A stretch of DNA of 64,000 nt from NCBI RefSeq assembly GCF_905475465.1, contig NC_062256.1, forward strand, positions 6,953,662 through 7,017,661, read 5' to 3'. The notes beneath the pieces were generated by a model. It worked only from the letters and a program-made list of their open reading frames with translations, had not been told where the DNA came from and searched no databases. Shown here in pieces: positions 55,201-64,000 of the stretch. Each line of letters begins with the position of its first letter. The stretch's first letter is position 1. Source of the DNA: Pieris napi. Its lineage: Eukaryota > Arthropoda > Insecta > Lepidoptera > Pieridae. The position numbers and the translations under genes were made by a program.

Positions 55201-58200
55201 GAATCATCACTGCCTTGTGTCTTATTTTAAGTGCTTTATTTTATTCGTTACTACTCGCCGTTCCATACACGGAGCGACATGAGGTAAGCACTGCTTATAT
55301 ATTCTGATTAGATGATGACTAATCTAAAATGTCACTGCAATGAGGCATCAAAAACCCCCTTTTGATGCTGAGTGATGTTATACCAAATATAAGAGATTCG
55401 CTTTGTTACTAAAAACAATAACTTTCAGACTAGACTAGGCTTATAATAAGGCGAATTGACATTAATAGGTAACCAAATGCCTTTTCTTTTAAGTAACCTT
55501 CATAAAATTAAAAAAAATTCACTCTTAACTGAAGTACCCCTTTAGGGCAAGTATTACGAAAGTATTCGAATCCTTGAAAATGCATTTCGTTTTCATGCAT
55601 TGACATTTGACAATGTGTGGGTAATATATGGAAAAAGTAAATAATTACTGTTGAAATAATCACCAATAAGAAAATCAAAGACCTCCCTCCCCCCTATTGT
55701 GCTTACGTAATACATGACCGGCCCTTTCAGTCAAATTGTGTTTACACTATAATCTGTGATGACAAATGACAGATTACGTTAAAGTACAGATGTTAGAGGA
55801 ATTTTATCAGTGATATTGGTTTTTATTATAGGCCAGGAGACCGCAAGTCCTCTTTATGTGCGACGCAGATGGCGGTTACGTAATGCAGGAAGTGTGTACT
55901 GAGGGCATGAGATGCAATAGATGGGATGGACAAAAGGTAGGAAAAATCGGAATTCGAAAAAGTATTTTTATTACAGCCAGGCAACGATTGTAAGATGTTT
56001 TTAGTCTATCATAGATAAGTTTTGGCGCGAAATTATAGATCTGTCTGTTTTGACAGTTAGGAATAAATTGTCTTCGATTCGGACTTAAGTTAGGACTCTT
56101 TATAATGAAGCGTCACAAAGTTATAGAATTTAGGTATACGAAAATTGAAGACTTATAATAATTTAAGTAAAAAAATCGAGATTTAAGTTTATGTATTATT
56201 AACATAATTATAATAATTCAAAACGAATAAATAGATAACGTTATAGTTGAAATATAAGAATGGCAATATTCGACTTTATTTATAAAGTTCAGACAATATG
56301 ATATATAAAAAGTCATCATATATTTGAGAATAAACGAAATTTAAAATAAACATTTCAATCATTCAATAACGTATGGTATGCTTATGAAAATTGTTTATTT
56401 AAGAATGTGTGAAACTCGGTAAACAGCCAAAATCCAATACTACAGAAAGTTGAAAAGAAACTTGTACGATCCATGGCTGTACATTTTTCTTTCAGGTTTT
56501 CTTAGTTTTATAAGCGAAATTTGTTTTAATGTATTAATTAGATGTACCAATGTTTCTAGTCAGGAGTACTTGCTGTGGGCGCGTGTGAATACGGCTGTGC
56601 TGACGAGAACATGACGTGGGTGATGAAGCCCTTCACTACAACATCTACTACCACAACAATGAGCCCACTATATAACAGTGTCGCTAATTATACTGTGAGT
56701 ATACGTTTGATTATTTGCGACGCCTTTTAAAATATAAGGCAAATGGGTGAGAGACCCACCGTTCATCACTGGCTTAGGAGAAGTGTCTGCCCTTTAGGAA
56801 ATTGTACCTCTTTTCTTAAATTTAAATTCAAAAATAATTTATTAATTTAGGGAACAATATAATAAATAGAACACAAGAACAGAGTGTCTTCCCTTTATTA
56901 GAGACTGTAAGTAGTGTTATTGGACACTTTCTTATCATGTAAACATCCTCATTAGTAAATTAGGTTAGATTTAAATTACTTATTAGTCTTAAGTTAGGCT
57001 AGATTGTAATGATCCATGATGTCTTAGTAAAGACACATGTATATATATAAAAAAAAAAAAAATTTAGGGAACAAAATGTACTATCCTCATTTAATTAACT
57101 GTCTAGAAATTCAATTAACACTCTGATTTAACTACTTTACTGCGACATATATATGAAATGCTTCCAATTTTACATTTATTGCCAGTTCTCAAATCAAGGA
57201 CCATAGTTACAGGACCGTAGATCGTAGTGGTTTGGCCCCGGAGGAAAGACCCCGGAGACTCTTTAACGCCCCCTAGTAGGAACTACCCGAGGTGGTTTTA
57301 GTGGATATTGCTCAGTCTCTAAATAGCAGAGATTCTGGTGTGGGTTGAGTCCCACATACCCTTGCAGATTTCTGGGGATGTGCAAATGTATTTCCACGGA
57401 TATCAAAAAACAAATAGTAGTGGTTCCGAAATACTGAGCAGCTGGCTCCACAGATTGCTGTTGCGCGGCTCAAAGTCCCTTTGGAGCGCTTAGTAATAGA
57501 ACGACAGCCAATGAGTATAGATACGAAATAAATGCATACGTAATTTTCTGTCCCGTACCTATATGTGTTCTGTACCTTTGTTTTCACCACAAGCATGTCG
57601 CAAATGCTTCTAATATCAATAGAGTTAGTATATTCTAAATAAAACCTATTTAAATACGATTTCATAAGGAAATTTGTTTGTCGCGTTTTACTGTATTTCG
57701 TAAAACAATTTGACCTTGAATTTTGCGTATTCATTAACCCATTGTTAGAATTACATTTTTTGCCTTCCGTTCACTTTGTAAAAAAGACAAAAAGAAATAG
57801 TTCCGATATATAATCATCTACACTCATTTTTATTATTTGCTTAATACATTAAACGTTTTTATTTCGTGTTTTCCACGTTTTGAGAAATACTTTTAGTTAA
57901 AACTGTTTTGTACAAAGGGATAAGACCTAAGGATTTCGGATAAATTTATCGTGAATTTTAATAAAATACATATTTGTAGTATTATTTGAAAGTAGTCCTT
58001 GAGAAGGGCAGTGCACCAATGTTACGATTTTTGTTCTATGTGTGCATTTAACACTTGTCCGTGCTGTAAAGTACCGTAAGAAAACCGGTTTGTCACAGAT
58101 TCAAAAATCTGCATATGTCAGATGATCTGATCATCAACTTGTCTATGAAATAAAAATGATCAAAGAAACAGTGTATCTGTTTCTTTGATCTGAGGGGCTG

Positions 58201-61200
58201 TAGCATTCTTTTTTTAAACTGTAGCAATCATATTTTCATTTCCTTCAAACTACCCAATTTAAAACGAGTTAAAACGAGTTTTGGCATAATTCTTTTTTTT
58301 TTTTTATTCCTAGATGTACACCGAAATTTTGAACAACTATGAAATGTATATTTCTAATAACACCGGCCGAATTCAAATGTCATAAAAGTGTTTATTATCT
58401 GTGGCAAGCGAAGCACTTCGCGCCAAATTTGTTTTGTGTCTTGGTGCCATTCTTACTATTATATATTAAGAATGGTCTACTTATTATTTACTTTTCACCT
58501 CAGACACCAGTGCTACTAGTGACAGAAGAGCCGGAAGATGACGCAGACTTCGAGATCAACCCACCACATCTCTGCTACAATGGCCAATGTCTCGTATACA
58601 TGCAACACGAAAAGAGGCTACGCGTTCCCCTCTCTCTATTAGCCCCAGAAATGCCTGAAGATAATTCTACTGACGAAAACAATTGGTGCACCTATAGAAC
58701 TGGTAAAGAATTTTAAATTTTCTACTTAATAATAAAGCCTTTTATGATAATTGCGTATTTACAATATTGATATTCTAATGCTAATATATCTTGCACCACC
58801 TCTTTTGTCTCCCCCCGTTCTTCTGCGTTCATTGCTGCCATACATTTTTTTTCTCCTTATGGAAATATATTTACATATTTTATAAACACATTTATTTCCA
58901 ACACAGTACTAAAATTCTTAAACTAAACAGGGACCAAACTTTTAAAGTTATACTTCTTTTGGGGCGTTAGGGAAAAATGATGAGAGTAATTTTTTACGAT
59001 GCACGCACCGTCACAAAAACCACACCCGCACTCCGTCACATAAAACCGACACCCTGAATATCTGTTAAAACGTCGGTAAACAGTCTGGGCCGCTAATTGG
59101 CACTTGCTCTGTTTTATCGACATAAGTACACACGTTTTTTTATGTTTGTTTTAATTTTTATTATTACTATGTAGGTTAAGAATAATATAATTACTGTATA
59201 TTTTAGTTTTATTATTATTATTAGATATTTTTAGTATTAATTAGGATTGGCTATGCATATAAAGTTATTGTCTATTGAAGCGTAGAATAAATGCGAAGCC
59301 GTATGGTTATGGCTAAGAGTAAGAGAAGATAGACATTTAAAGTCAAAAGCAAAAAACTCAAAGTTAATTAAATTAATTACTTAATTAATTTACTAGTGAT
59401 AAAATTAATTCCTTTTAGAAAGAAGAGAATTGGCTCTCCTTACTCTAATGAGCTAAAAATCGTATTTCAATTACAGCTGGGCCATCAAAATGTATAGTAC
59501 CAGCTGACCGTCTTCAAGAAATAAACCCAGATGGAGGTGAATGTAAGGCAGCCGTGCGATGCCAAGTGCTGGATCCGTATGATGAACCGGACGGAGTTCT
59601 TGCTAATGCTGAGTGCAGACTTGTTATTGGCGACCCGTCTTATACTTTCTGGAGCTATTTCGTTATAAGGTAGCTAGTAGAGTGATAGTAGACGCCCGCA
59701 CAGTAGGCCGGCAACGCATTTGCGAGCCTTCAATGTGAATGTACATAAGGTATCACTTAACATCAGGTGAGCTTCCTGCCCCTGATTTTAATTATTTGTT
59801 TATCATAATATAAGAAATATCATATCATAGTCTAGAATATCATAGTCGCATTGAGCTGTGGATTCGCTATTTCATATATTTAGGTTCTATCTGCGTAACT
59901 TTGAATTTTTATTATTAATTTGGATGTGTGAAAAAGGCTAGAAATGCATCCTAATAAGCTTGCCACGCAACTATCCATACCGGACCTAATAAATAGGCTT
60001 AAAAGGCGACAAATCCTAAGTCTTGATAGACACGGTTGAAAGAGAGGAGCAGTCTCGATGGAGATTTTGCTCTGAACGCCTAACAGCTCTCAACACATCT
60101 GCTCATAGTCTAGCTGACTGATTGCAAGATAAAGACATATTAAAAAAAAAATTGGATGTGGATTGTGTGATGGAGTGGGAACATTTTATGAAAATTCATA
60201 ATAAAATCACTTCTACTCTTAATTAAAATTATTTTATAAGTTAAAAACACTAAAAAAATCGTATTTTTTAAAAATTAATTATTGTTTTTAGTTATTATGC
60301 AAATATTTACACCCTAATCCAAACAACTTATTAAACCCCTTTTTTCACAGACTTTTCGCTGACATATGGCCCACAGCCGCTTTGGCCTTGCTAGGCGCTG
60401 CTTGCGTCATAGCAACAAGAGAAACATCCTTAGGCCGTGGTGATGTTGGAAGACAGCTGGCCTTCGGAACCCTCGGCTTGGCGATCTTCCCACCCTTAGC
60501 CGGACTTGCAGCCTCGGAAATGCCTGACACGCCATACTTGGTGCCCTTCCTGTTGCATGCCTTGTTCATGTTTATTGGTGCACTCATACTAATAGTTGAC
60601 AGGTGAGTTGTTCGACTTAGGGTCCTTCAAGAAAAGAGCTTACCAATTCTTAAAAGGCCGGCAACGCACTCGAGATCCCTCTGAAATAGAGTGTCCATGG
60701 GCGGCGGTATCACTTAACATCAGGTAAGCCCGTTTGCCCCCTGTTCTATAAAAAAAAGTATTTTTCAAGTGTTTGGAACTGTTTCCAGACGATATCTGTC
60801 TTATAATAACAATTTATTTATAGTCTAGTCGACAAGTTGAAAATGGAACAAAATAGAGATACTGCTCTTAAAATTATGTGCGATTGCTCATTGGATCCGG
60901 AATGACGTCTAGAAAAATGTGCTAAAAGCGTGTATTAGCGCTTAAAAAATTGCAAAAGTTATAGACAATTAAAGATGAAAAAAAAATAGCATTTAGTTTT
61001 TTGCCAATATTTAATAAACTATTAATATTTAAGAAATTTCAAATAAAGATTCTGAAAGAGGAGGAAATTTCCAATAAAAAACTCCTAACTCCCGGAACTC
61101 TATCTCCATTATTTATAATTTTAATTTAACGCTGAAAATAGGTCTGCGGGTGACATTTTTAGGATTCGCGCGTGGCGTCAAAAGCGAGTACGGCACATTA

Positions 61201-63488
61201 ATTAATTTATTTAAGGTATTGAATTTTTTTTTTATTTGAAAAAATTATGGTGTGTTCTGAACACTATAATTAATATATTCCCGTTGAAAATTTTACTTAA
61301 AGTTAATTTTTCAACAAGTTAAATAATTGTTAACTAACGAAATTTTCTCGAACGACCGTCTTAATTGTAAGTGAAAAAAAATGTTTAAATAATGGTCGTA
61401 AAAATATTTCGCTTCGTAGAGCCGTTCTTACATACATACTTAACAAGATCGTGCCATAAAAGTTAAAAAAAATATTTCTACTTTGTTTATAAAATTTTTA
61501 TACTTAAACAAAAACTAAAAAATCCATGTAATGTTGTTAAAAAATTTTTTTTTTCTAAATCATCATATAATCGTTTTTTATTAATACAAGATATTTTTTG
61601 ATTTGCAAAGACAAAAATTCCCGCCATTTGTTGATAAATTTTTTTTAAACAAATTGATTAAATCATTATTTTAAAAAAAACATTAACACAACTTTATTAC
61701 ATTAAAAATTTTATGATTTTACAAAAAAAAAATTTTCCTTAATAACAATTTTTAATTGTTTATATTTTTTCTTTTTTTTTCTTTTCTATTGTTTAAATAA
61801 TTAGTTAAGAAATTGTTTGTTTCTAAAAATCATAATTGACAGTCCTTTGTTTATTGCTTATTAACTTACCAATTTGTTATAAACAAATATTCAACTTTTT
61901 TTTATTTTTTTCTAAACTTCTAAAATTAACAAAAACAACCATATATAACAAAGTATAAAAGAGATTTTTTTTAGAATCTTTATTTGAAATTTCTTAAATA
62001 TTAATAGTTTATTAAATATTGGCAAAAAACTAAATGCCATACCGCTGTAAAGCTATTGCTTAGCATTTTTTATCAACTTATGCAGTTATAATTATTTATT
62101 TATTTATGCAGTATTTGTTTTTCTTTGATATCAATTCAATCTACCACTCTACCAGAGTCAGACTAAAACGCCTATATAGTCTGTCTTACTCTAACGCGTA
62201 CCGGCTGCACCGGCCGCGCTCACTCTACGTCACCGATCTCGTCAGAGAGATGGGAATACGCAGTATGCGTTCTGTGTCACTCTAACGCGTATTTGCCGCA
62301 CCTATATCACATCATCGTGCGTTAGGTTTTTTCGTTACGGAATTTCTTGATTCGGTCGCCGCGCTCAAAGCCCGCGATAGAATCTATGCAATAGCTTAAT
62401 AACGAATTGCGTTCCAGCCACATGCCGCTCTCCACTCCTGAATGGTGGTGGCATACTGCAACAGGCGTCCTGACAATGCCCATGAATGCCGTAAGACGTT
62501 ATGGAGCTGAGACGGCTGCTATCTTCGCTGTCGTGGTTCTATTAGGTACTCTGTGGAGTGGAATCGATGCATATTTGCCTTGGTAAGTCTTCTGGTATAT
62601 TTGTAAGGTAAAATTGTAACAACGTTCTTCCTGGTCAATTTTTTTGAAGTTATACTTCTTTTAGCGCATCACAAAAAACCGATACCCAGAATATATGTTC
62701 AAACGTCGGTAAAACAGTCTGGGCCGCTTGTTGGCGCTTGCTCTGTTTTATCGACAAGTTGCATTGTCGTGGCGTAGTGATTTTCAGAGTCGTGTTTATT
62801 TTAACCAAAATAATGATTTCTATGAAAACCAATGTGATAAAAAACAGTGTTTATTGAAAATATCATGATTAGTACATTATATCGTTTCGATTGGAAGTGA
62901 CATTGAAAATGGACAAGAATAATGCAATTCGAAGAGGGAAAGTCCCTCTAAAGAGCTCGAAGAAAATTATTTATTGGAGCTTTCAAGTATTACGTAACGT
63001 ATTTTGGGGGAGGGGGGGGTCCTTTTGGTTTGGTAAAAATATGGTATTGGGTAAAACGTTAAGATGCGGGGCGGGGATTGAATTACGCGTTATTGTTAAT
63101 ATTATTTTCGACTTTCCAGTACTTTACACCACAAAATGGTAACTTTAAGGTATTAAGAGTCACTAGGTGGTCACGAAACGTTTAACTATACTTGGGTACA
63201 GAAAAACGTTACGGCGCGTTATATGGGGGGGGGACAATAATCTCCAAAAATTTGCGTGACGTAATACTTGAACGCTCCGTAACTCGTGTACATAAGTACA
63301 TACACGTTTTTTTAATTCTAGGACGGTACTAGAGCTGAACGGTACCAGCGTGTCTGCCGGTCTGACACTGACAGCCGGTGCCTTACCCGCAGTCCCCGCT
63401 CTGTGGTGGGCGGAGGCGGTCGTGGACTACATCGGACATTCCAACATCTACATCGCGGCCTTTACGTTCTACTGTCTACGGTACACTG
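49226..63488 (+). CDS. MFSD6-like major facilitator superfamily membrane protein, 3' end beyond the window
   Basis: Exons: 49226-49289, 54927-55065, 55136-55283, 55832-55936, 56560-56694, 58504-58702, 59477-59669, 60351-60602, 62418-62582, 63322-63488 and on past a GTGAGT donor. All junctions are GT..AG and in phase, giving 522 complete codons so far. TM1 is about residues 9-33 (LITLKCVLFCFLAGIG...), TM2 43-66, TM3 88-110. A loop of about 215 residues follows with 12 Cys, three N-glycosylation sequons (NMT, NYT, NST) and a Thr-rich run. From residue 329 several further membrane spans follow (exons 8-10). TM1 with YPFLPLHML and the next-span glycine-rich turn fit the MFS_1-like/MFSD6 group; substrate unknown. 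The ATG at 49226 is the first that keeps TM1 intact. A likely 5' UTR exon acceptor is at 49181-49182. Confidence 0.7.
49585..49815 (+). repeat. SINE family S1 in MFSD6-like intron 1
   Basis: GGAGTATTGGCCTAGTGTC head, GTAGGTTGGATCCCCGG box B, tail to GACCTAAAAAGGG. Just before it, AACATACTATTGTGAGGAG repeats part of the upstream CTCCTCACAATAGTATG in inverted form (49538-49580), a small hairpin. Confidence 0.7.
50607..52189. repeat. 1.58-kb inverted repeat: arms of 498 and 494 bp, loop 591 bp
   Basis: The left arm 50607-51104 and right arm 51696-52189 are inverted copies. Both start AGATCCCGCTGCAGGATTGG at the outer end, contain AGGGTGCCTATCAAAATTTG and GCCGCACCTCTTTGGC, and end at GTCAGACGAGGACAGCG. 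The only difference I saw is four extra bases in the left arm (GGGCGGGC versus GGGC). The loop is AT-rich and non-coding. No target duplication is visible, so it may be a long-TIR transposon or an inverted duplication. MFSD6-like intron 1. Confidence 0.93.
52558..52702. mobile_element. small foldback element with ~29-bp inverted ends
   Basis: AAAAAACTTTTTAACCGGAT at the left and ATCCGGTTAAAAAGTTTTTT at the right, with AAGTTAT continuing the pairing. The inner part matches 6640-6775 (CGGATAAATTTAAAATTATG inverted there). Confidence 0.7.
52800..52995 (-). repeat. dispersed repeat, copy 3, minus strand
   Basis: GGAAAAGCGAACGGTCTCTA and the flanking CTATGGGTTAGCATGG match the other two copies in inverse orientation. 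It ends at CGAAACGAAGTTCG. Confidence 0.5.
53400..53830 (+). repeat. retroposon tail with TTTATTTA run
   Basis: TTTATTTATTTATTTACAC, GTTGCAAATAAAAGAAACAC, GGGCGGCCTTATCGC and CTTCCAGTTAAGAG make a block common in lepidopteran genomes (recalled from experience, not checked). It carries poly-A runs and no ORF. Confidence 0.45.
54300..54720 (-). pseudogene. LINE ORF2 C-terminal remnant, minus strand
   Basis: From 54711 the frame reads KRDEGKQPNGMSLIPWKMG, RALVWDATCVNTFAPSD, KRLKYKRLSSNFVLFPLE and then breaks. In other frames it continues with AGAFHAQRISIARQGGNAT and LPQGP. The PWKMGRALVWDATCV motif is familiar from arthropod LINE-encoded proteins. The plus-strand remnant at 44720 is the same family. 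MFSD6-like intron 1. Confidence 0.75.
56880..57050 (+). repeat. dispersed repeat (GTGTTATTGGACACTTT family), copy 2
   Basis: Matches 27575-27720: GTGTCTTCCCTTTATTAGAG, AGTAGTGTTATTGGACACTT, ATGATGTCTTAG. Ends in a TATATATAAAAAA run. MFSD6-like intron 5. Confidence 0.5.
57160..57500 (-). repeat. GC-rich unclassified retroposon block
   Basis: Minus strand: TTTGAGCCGCGCAACAGCAA, TGTGGAGCCAGCTGCTCAGT, CCACCTCGGGTAGTTCC, CGGGGTCTTTCCTCCGG. Its composition differs sharply from the intron. An apparent 140-codon ORF here is not protein-like. Confidence 0.4.
58005..58205 (+). repeat. old SINE family S1 copy
   Basis: AGGGCAGTGCACCAATGTT, TGTGTGCATTTAACACTTG, AAGAAAACCGGTTTGTC and GGGGCTGTAGC keep the family order with many changes. 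MFSD6-like intron 5. Confidence 0.5.
58950..59130 (-). repeat. repeat with CGTCGGTAAACAGTCTGGGCC core, copy 1
   Basis: AAAGTTATACTTCTTTTGGG, then CACCCTGAATATCTGTTAAA and ACAGTCTGGGCCGC..TTGG and CTTGCTCTGTTTTATCGACA, repeated at 62645-62765. The end resembles the family B MITE TIR. MFSD6-like intron 6. Confidence 0.55.
59690..59790 (+). repeat. SINE fragment (GGCCGGCAACGCA...CACTTAACATCAGGTGAGC)
   Basis: Same as 60650-60755 with a deletion. It is a very common lepidopteran SINE piece. MFSD6-like intron 7, starting 20 bases after the exon 7 donor. Confidence 0.65.
60650..60755 (+). repeat. SINE fragment, copy 2
   Basis: GGCCGGCAACGCACTCGAGA, GTGTCCATGGGCGGCGGTAT, CACTTAACATCAGGTAAGCC, then an A run. 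MFSD6-like intron 8, 48 bases after the exon 8 donor. Confidence 0.7.
60989..62037. mobile_element. 1,049-bp AT-rich element with perfect 65-bp terminal inverted repeats
   Basis: The left TIR 60989-61053 (GCATTTAGTTTTTTGCCAAT... to AAAGATTCT) is the exact reverse complement of 61973-62037. The interior is extremely AT-rich with no open frame. Flanks show no clear target duplication. Perfect TIRs suggest a recent insertion, or pairing-based correction. MFSD6-like intron 8. Confidence 0.85.
62645..62765 (-). repeat. repeat with CGTCGGTAAAACAGTCTGGGCC core, copy 2
   Basis: GAAGTTATACTTCTTTTAGC, ACCCAGAATATATGTTCAAA, CAGTCTGGGCCGCTTGTTGG and TCTGTTTTATCGACAAG, parallel to 58950-59130. MFSD6-like intron 9. 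Confidence 0.55.
62976..63278. mobile_element. MITE family A, full copy
   Basis: GGAGCTTTCAAGTATTACGT at the left and ACGTAATACTTGAACGCTCC at the right. GGGGGAGGGGGGGGTCC lies near the left end. It ends 43 bases before exon 10 of the MFSD6-like gene. Confidence 0.85.
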
Positions 63489-63717
63489 GTGAGTACTGTT
63501 TAATTTAAAACAATTTTTAAGAATAATTTTTTTAAGATAAACTTGAAGATTTTCCAATAATTAACTTTCCTGAACTATACTAGTACTCTTATTGAAGTTT
63601 GAGCGTAAGATTCAGAGTCGAGACTTATCGCTAAGTGTGACTTCTTGTGATGCCTCTCCATTGGTAGTCAAGCGTGTCTGGTCCTGTTTCAAATGCAGCA
63701 ACTCTTCCGCATTCACA

Positions 63718-63991
63718 AGCGTTCAAGTATTACGTGACGAATTTTGGGGGGGGGGGGGGTCCTATTGTAAAACGTTTCGATGCGGGGCGGGGATTGAATT
63801 ACGGGTTATTGTTAATATTATTTTCGACTTTCCAGTACTTTACACCACACCACAACTTTTAGGTATAAAGAGTCACTAGGTGGTCACGAAACGTATTACT
63901 ATACTTGGGTACAGGAAAACGTTACGACGCGTTACATGGGGGTGGGTCAATAATCTTCGAAAATTGCGTGACGTAATACTTGAACGCTACC
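63718..63991. mobile_element. MITE family A, second copy in tandem neighbourhood
   Basis: Same internal landmarks as the 62976 copy (GATGCGGGGCGGGGATTGAA, ACTTTACACCACA, GAGTCACTAGGTGGTCACGA) in the same orientation, with a G13 run. It lies in the intron after exon 10. Confidence 0.85.
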
Positions 63992-64000
63992 TAACTTTAC

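Noticed and set aside
57312..57734. 140-codon minus-strand ORF
   Set aside because: It overlaps a GC-rich dispersed repeat and AT-rich flank, and the residues show no domain-like pattern. It is antisense to MFSD6-like intron 5.
58315..58395. Extra MFSD6-like exon after the acceptor at 58313-58314
   Set aside because: It has no phase-0 donor before its stop. Exons 5 and 6 already join cleanly in phase 0 at 56694/58504, and the long ORF that begins at 58339 is mostly intron.

Overview
The window is nuclear DNA from an insect, most likely a moth or butterfly (Lepidoptera). It is AT-rich and has small coding exons with GT..AG introns. It is crowded with Helitrons ending in CTAG, tRNA-derived SINEs, LINE tails and many terminal-inverted-repeat elements of the kinds typical of lepidopteran genomes. 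There are no operons, CRISPR arrays or bacterial genes. The lineage is inferred from repeat style; no species is claimed.

Layout. (1) 1-2.8 kb, plus strand: the last exon of a gene entering from the left (304-459), then a small unrecognised gene starting at 791 with a basic nuclear-localisation-like stretch and several possible 3' ends. (2) 4.0-35.8 kb, minus strand: a complete gene I reconstructed as 27 coding exons (4,884 nt, 1,627 aa), with every junction in phase. It is the homologue of PCM1, the centriolar-satellite scaffold protein. Its introns hold most of the mobile DNA, including a young Ty3/gypsy-type LTR element with identical LTRs and an internal 15 x 50-bp array, a 31-copy 102-bp satellite, four Helitron copies and several MITE families. 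(3) 35.8-49.2 kb: intergenic, nearly all repeats (a hAT-type element with an 8-bp target duplication, SINEs, LINE tails, a long-TIR MITE), with one doubtful small coding exon at 39.5 kb. (4) 49.2-63.5 kb, plus strand: ten exons (522 complete codons) of a major-facilitator membrane protein resembling MFSD6, with a cysteine-rich loop. Its 3' end lies beyond the window. A 1.58-kb near-perfect inverted repeat and a 1.05-kb element with 65-bp perfect TIRs sit in its introns.

The two main genes are unrelated in function (a cytoplasmic centrosome scaffold and a membrane transporter-like protein) and lie head to head about 13 kb apart. No previously undescribed multi-gene system is evident. The most unusual points are architectural. 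PCM1 exon 17 is squeezed between a MITE and a Helitron, the Helitron starting at intron base +5. PCM1 exon 5 has a donor site abutting a MITE end. The LTR element carries a tandem array where most of its coding region should be. The 102-bp satellite lies about 38 bp from a splice acceptor. The hairpin at 50.6-52.2 kb could make double-stranded RNA. A triplicated block with a palindrome sits just upstream of the MFSD6-like start exon.
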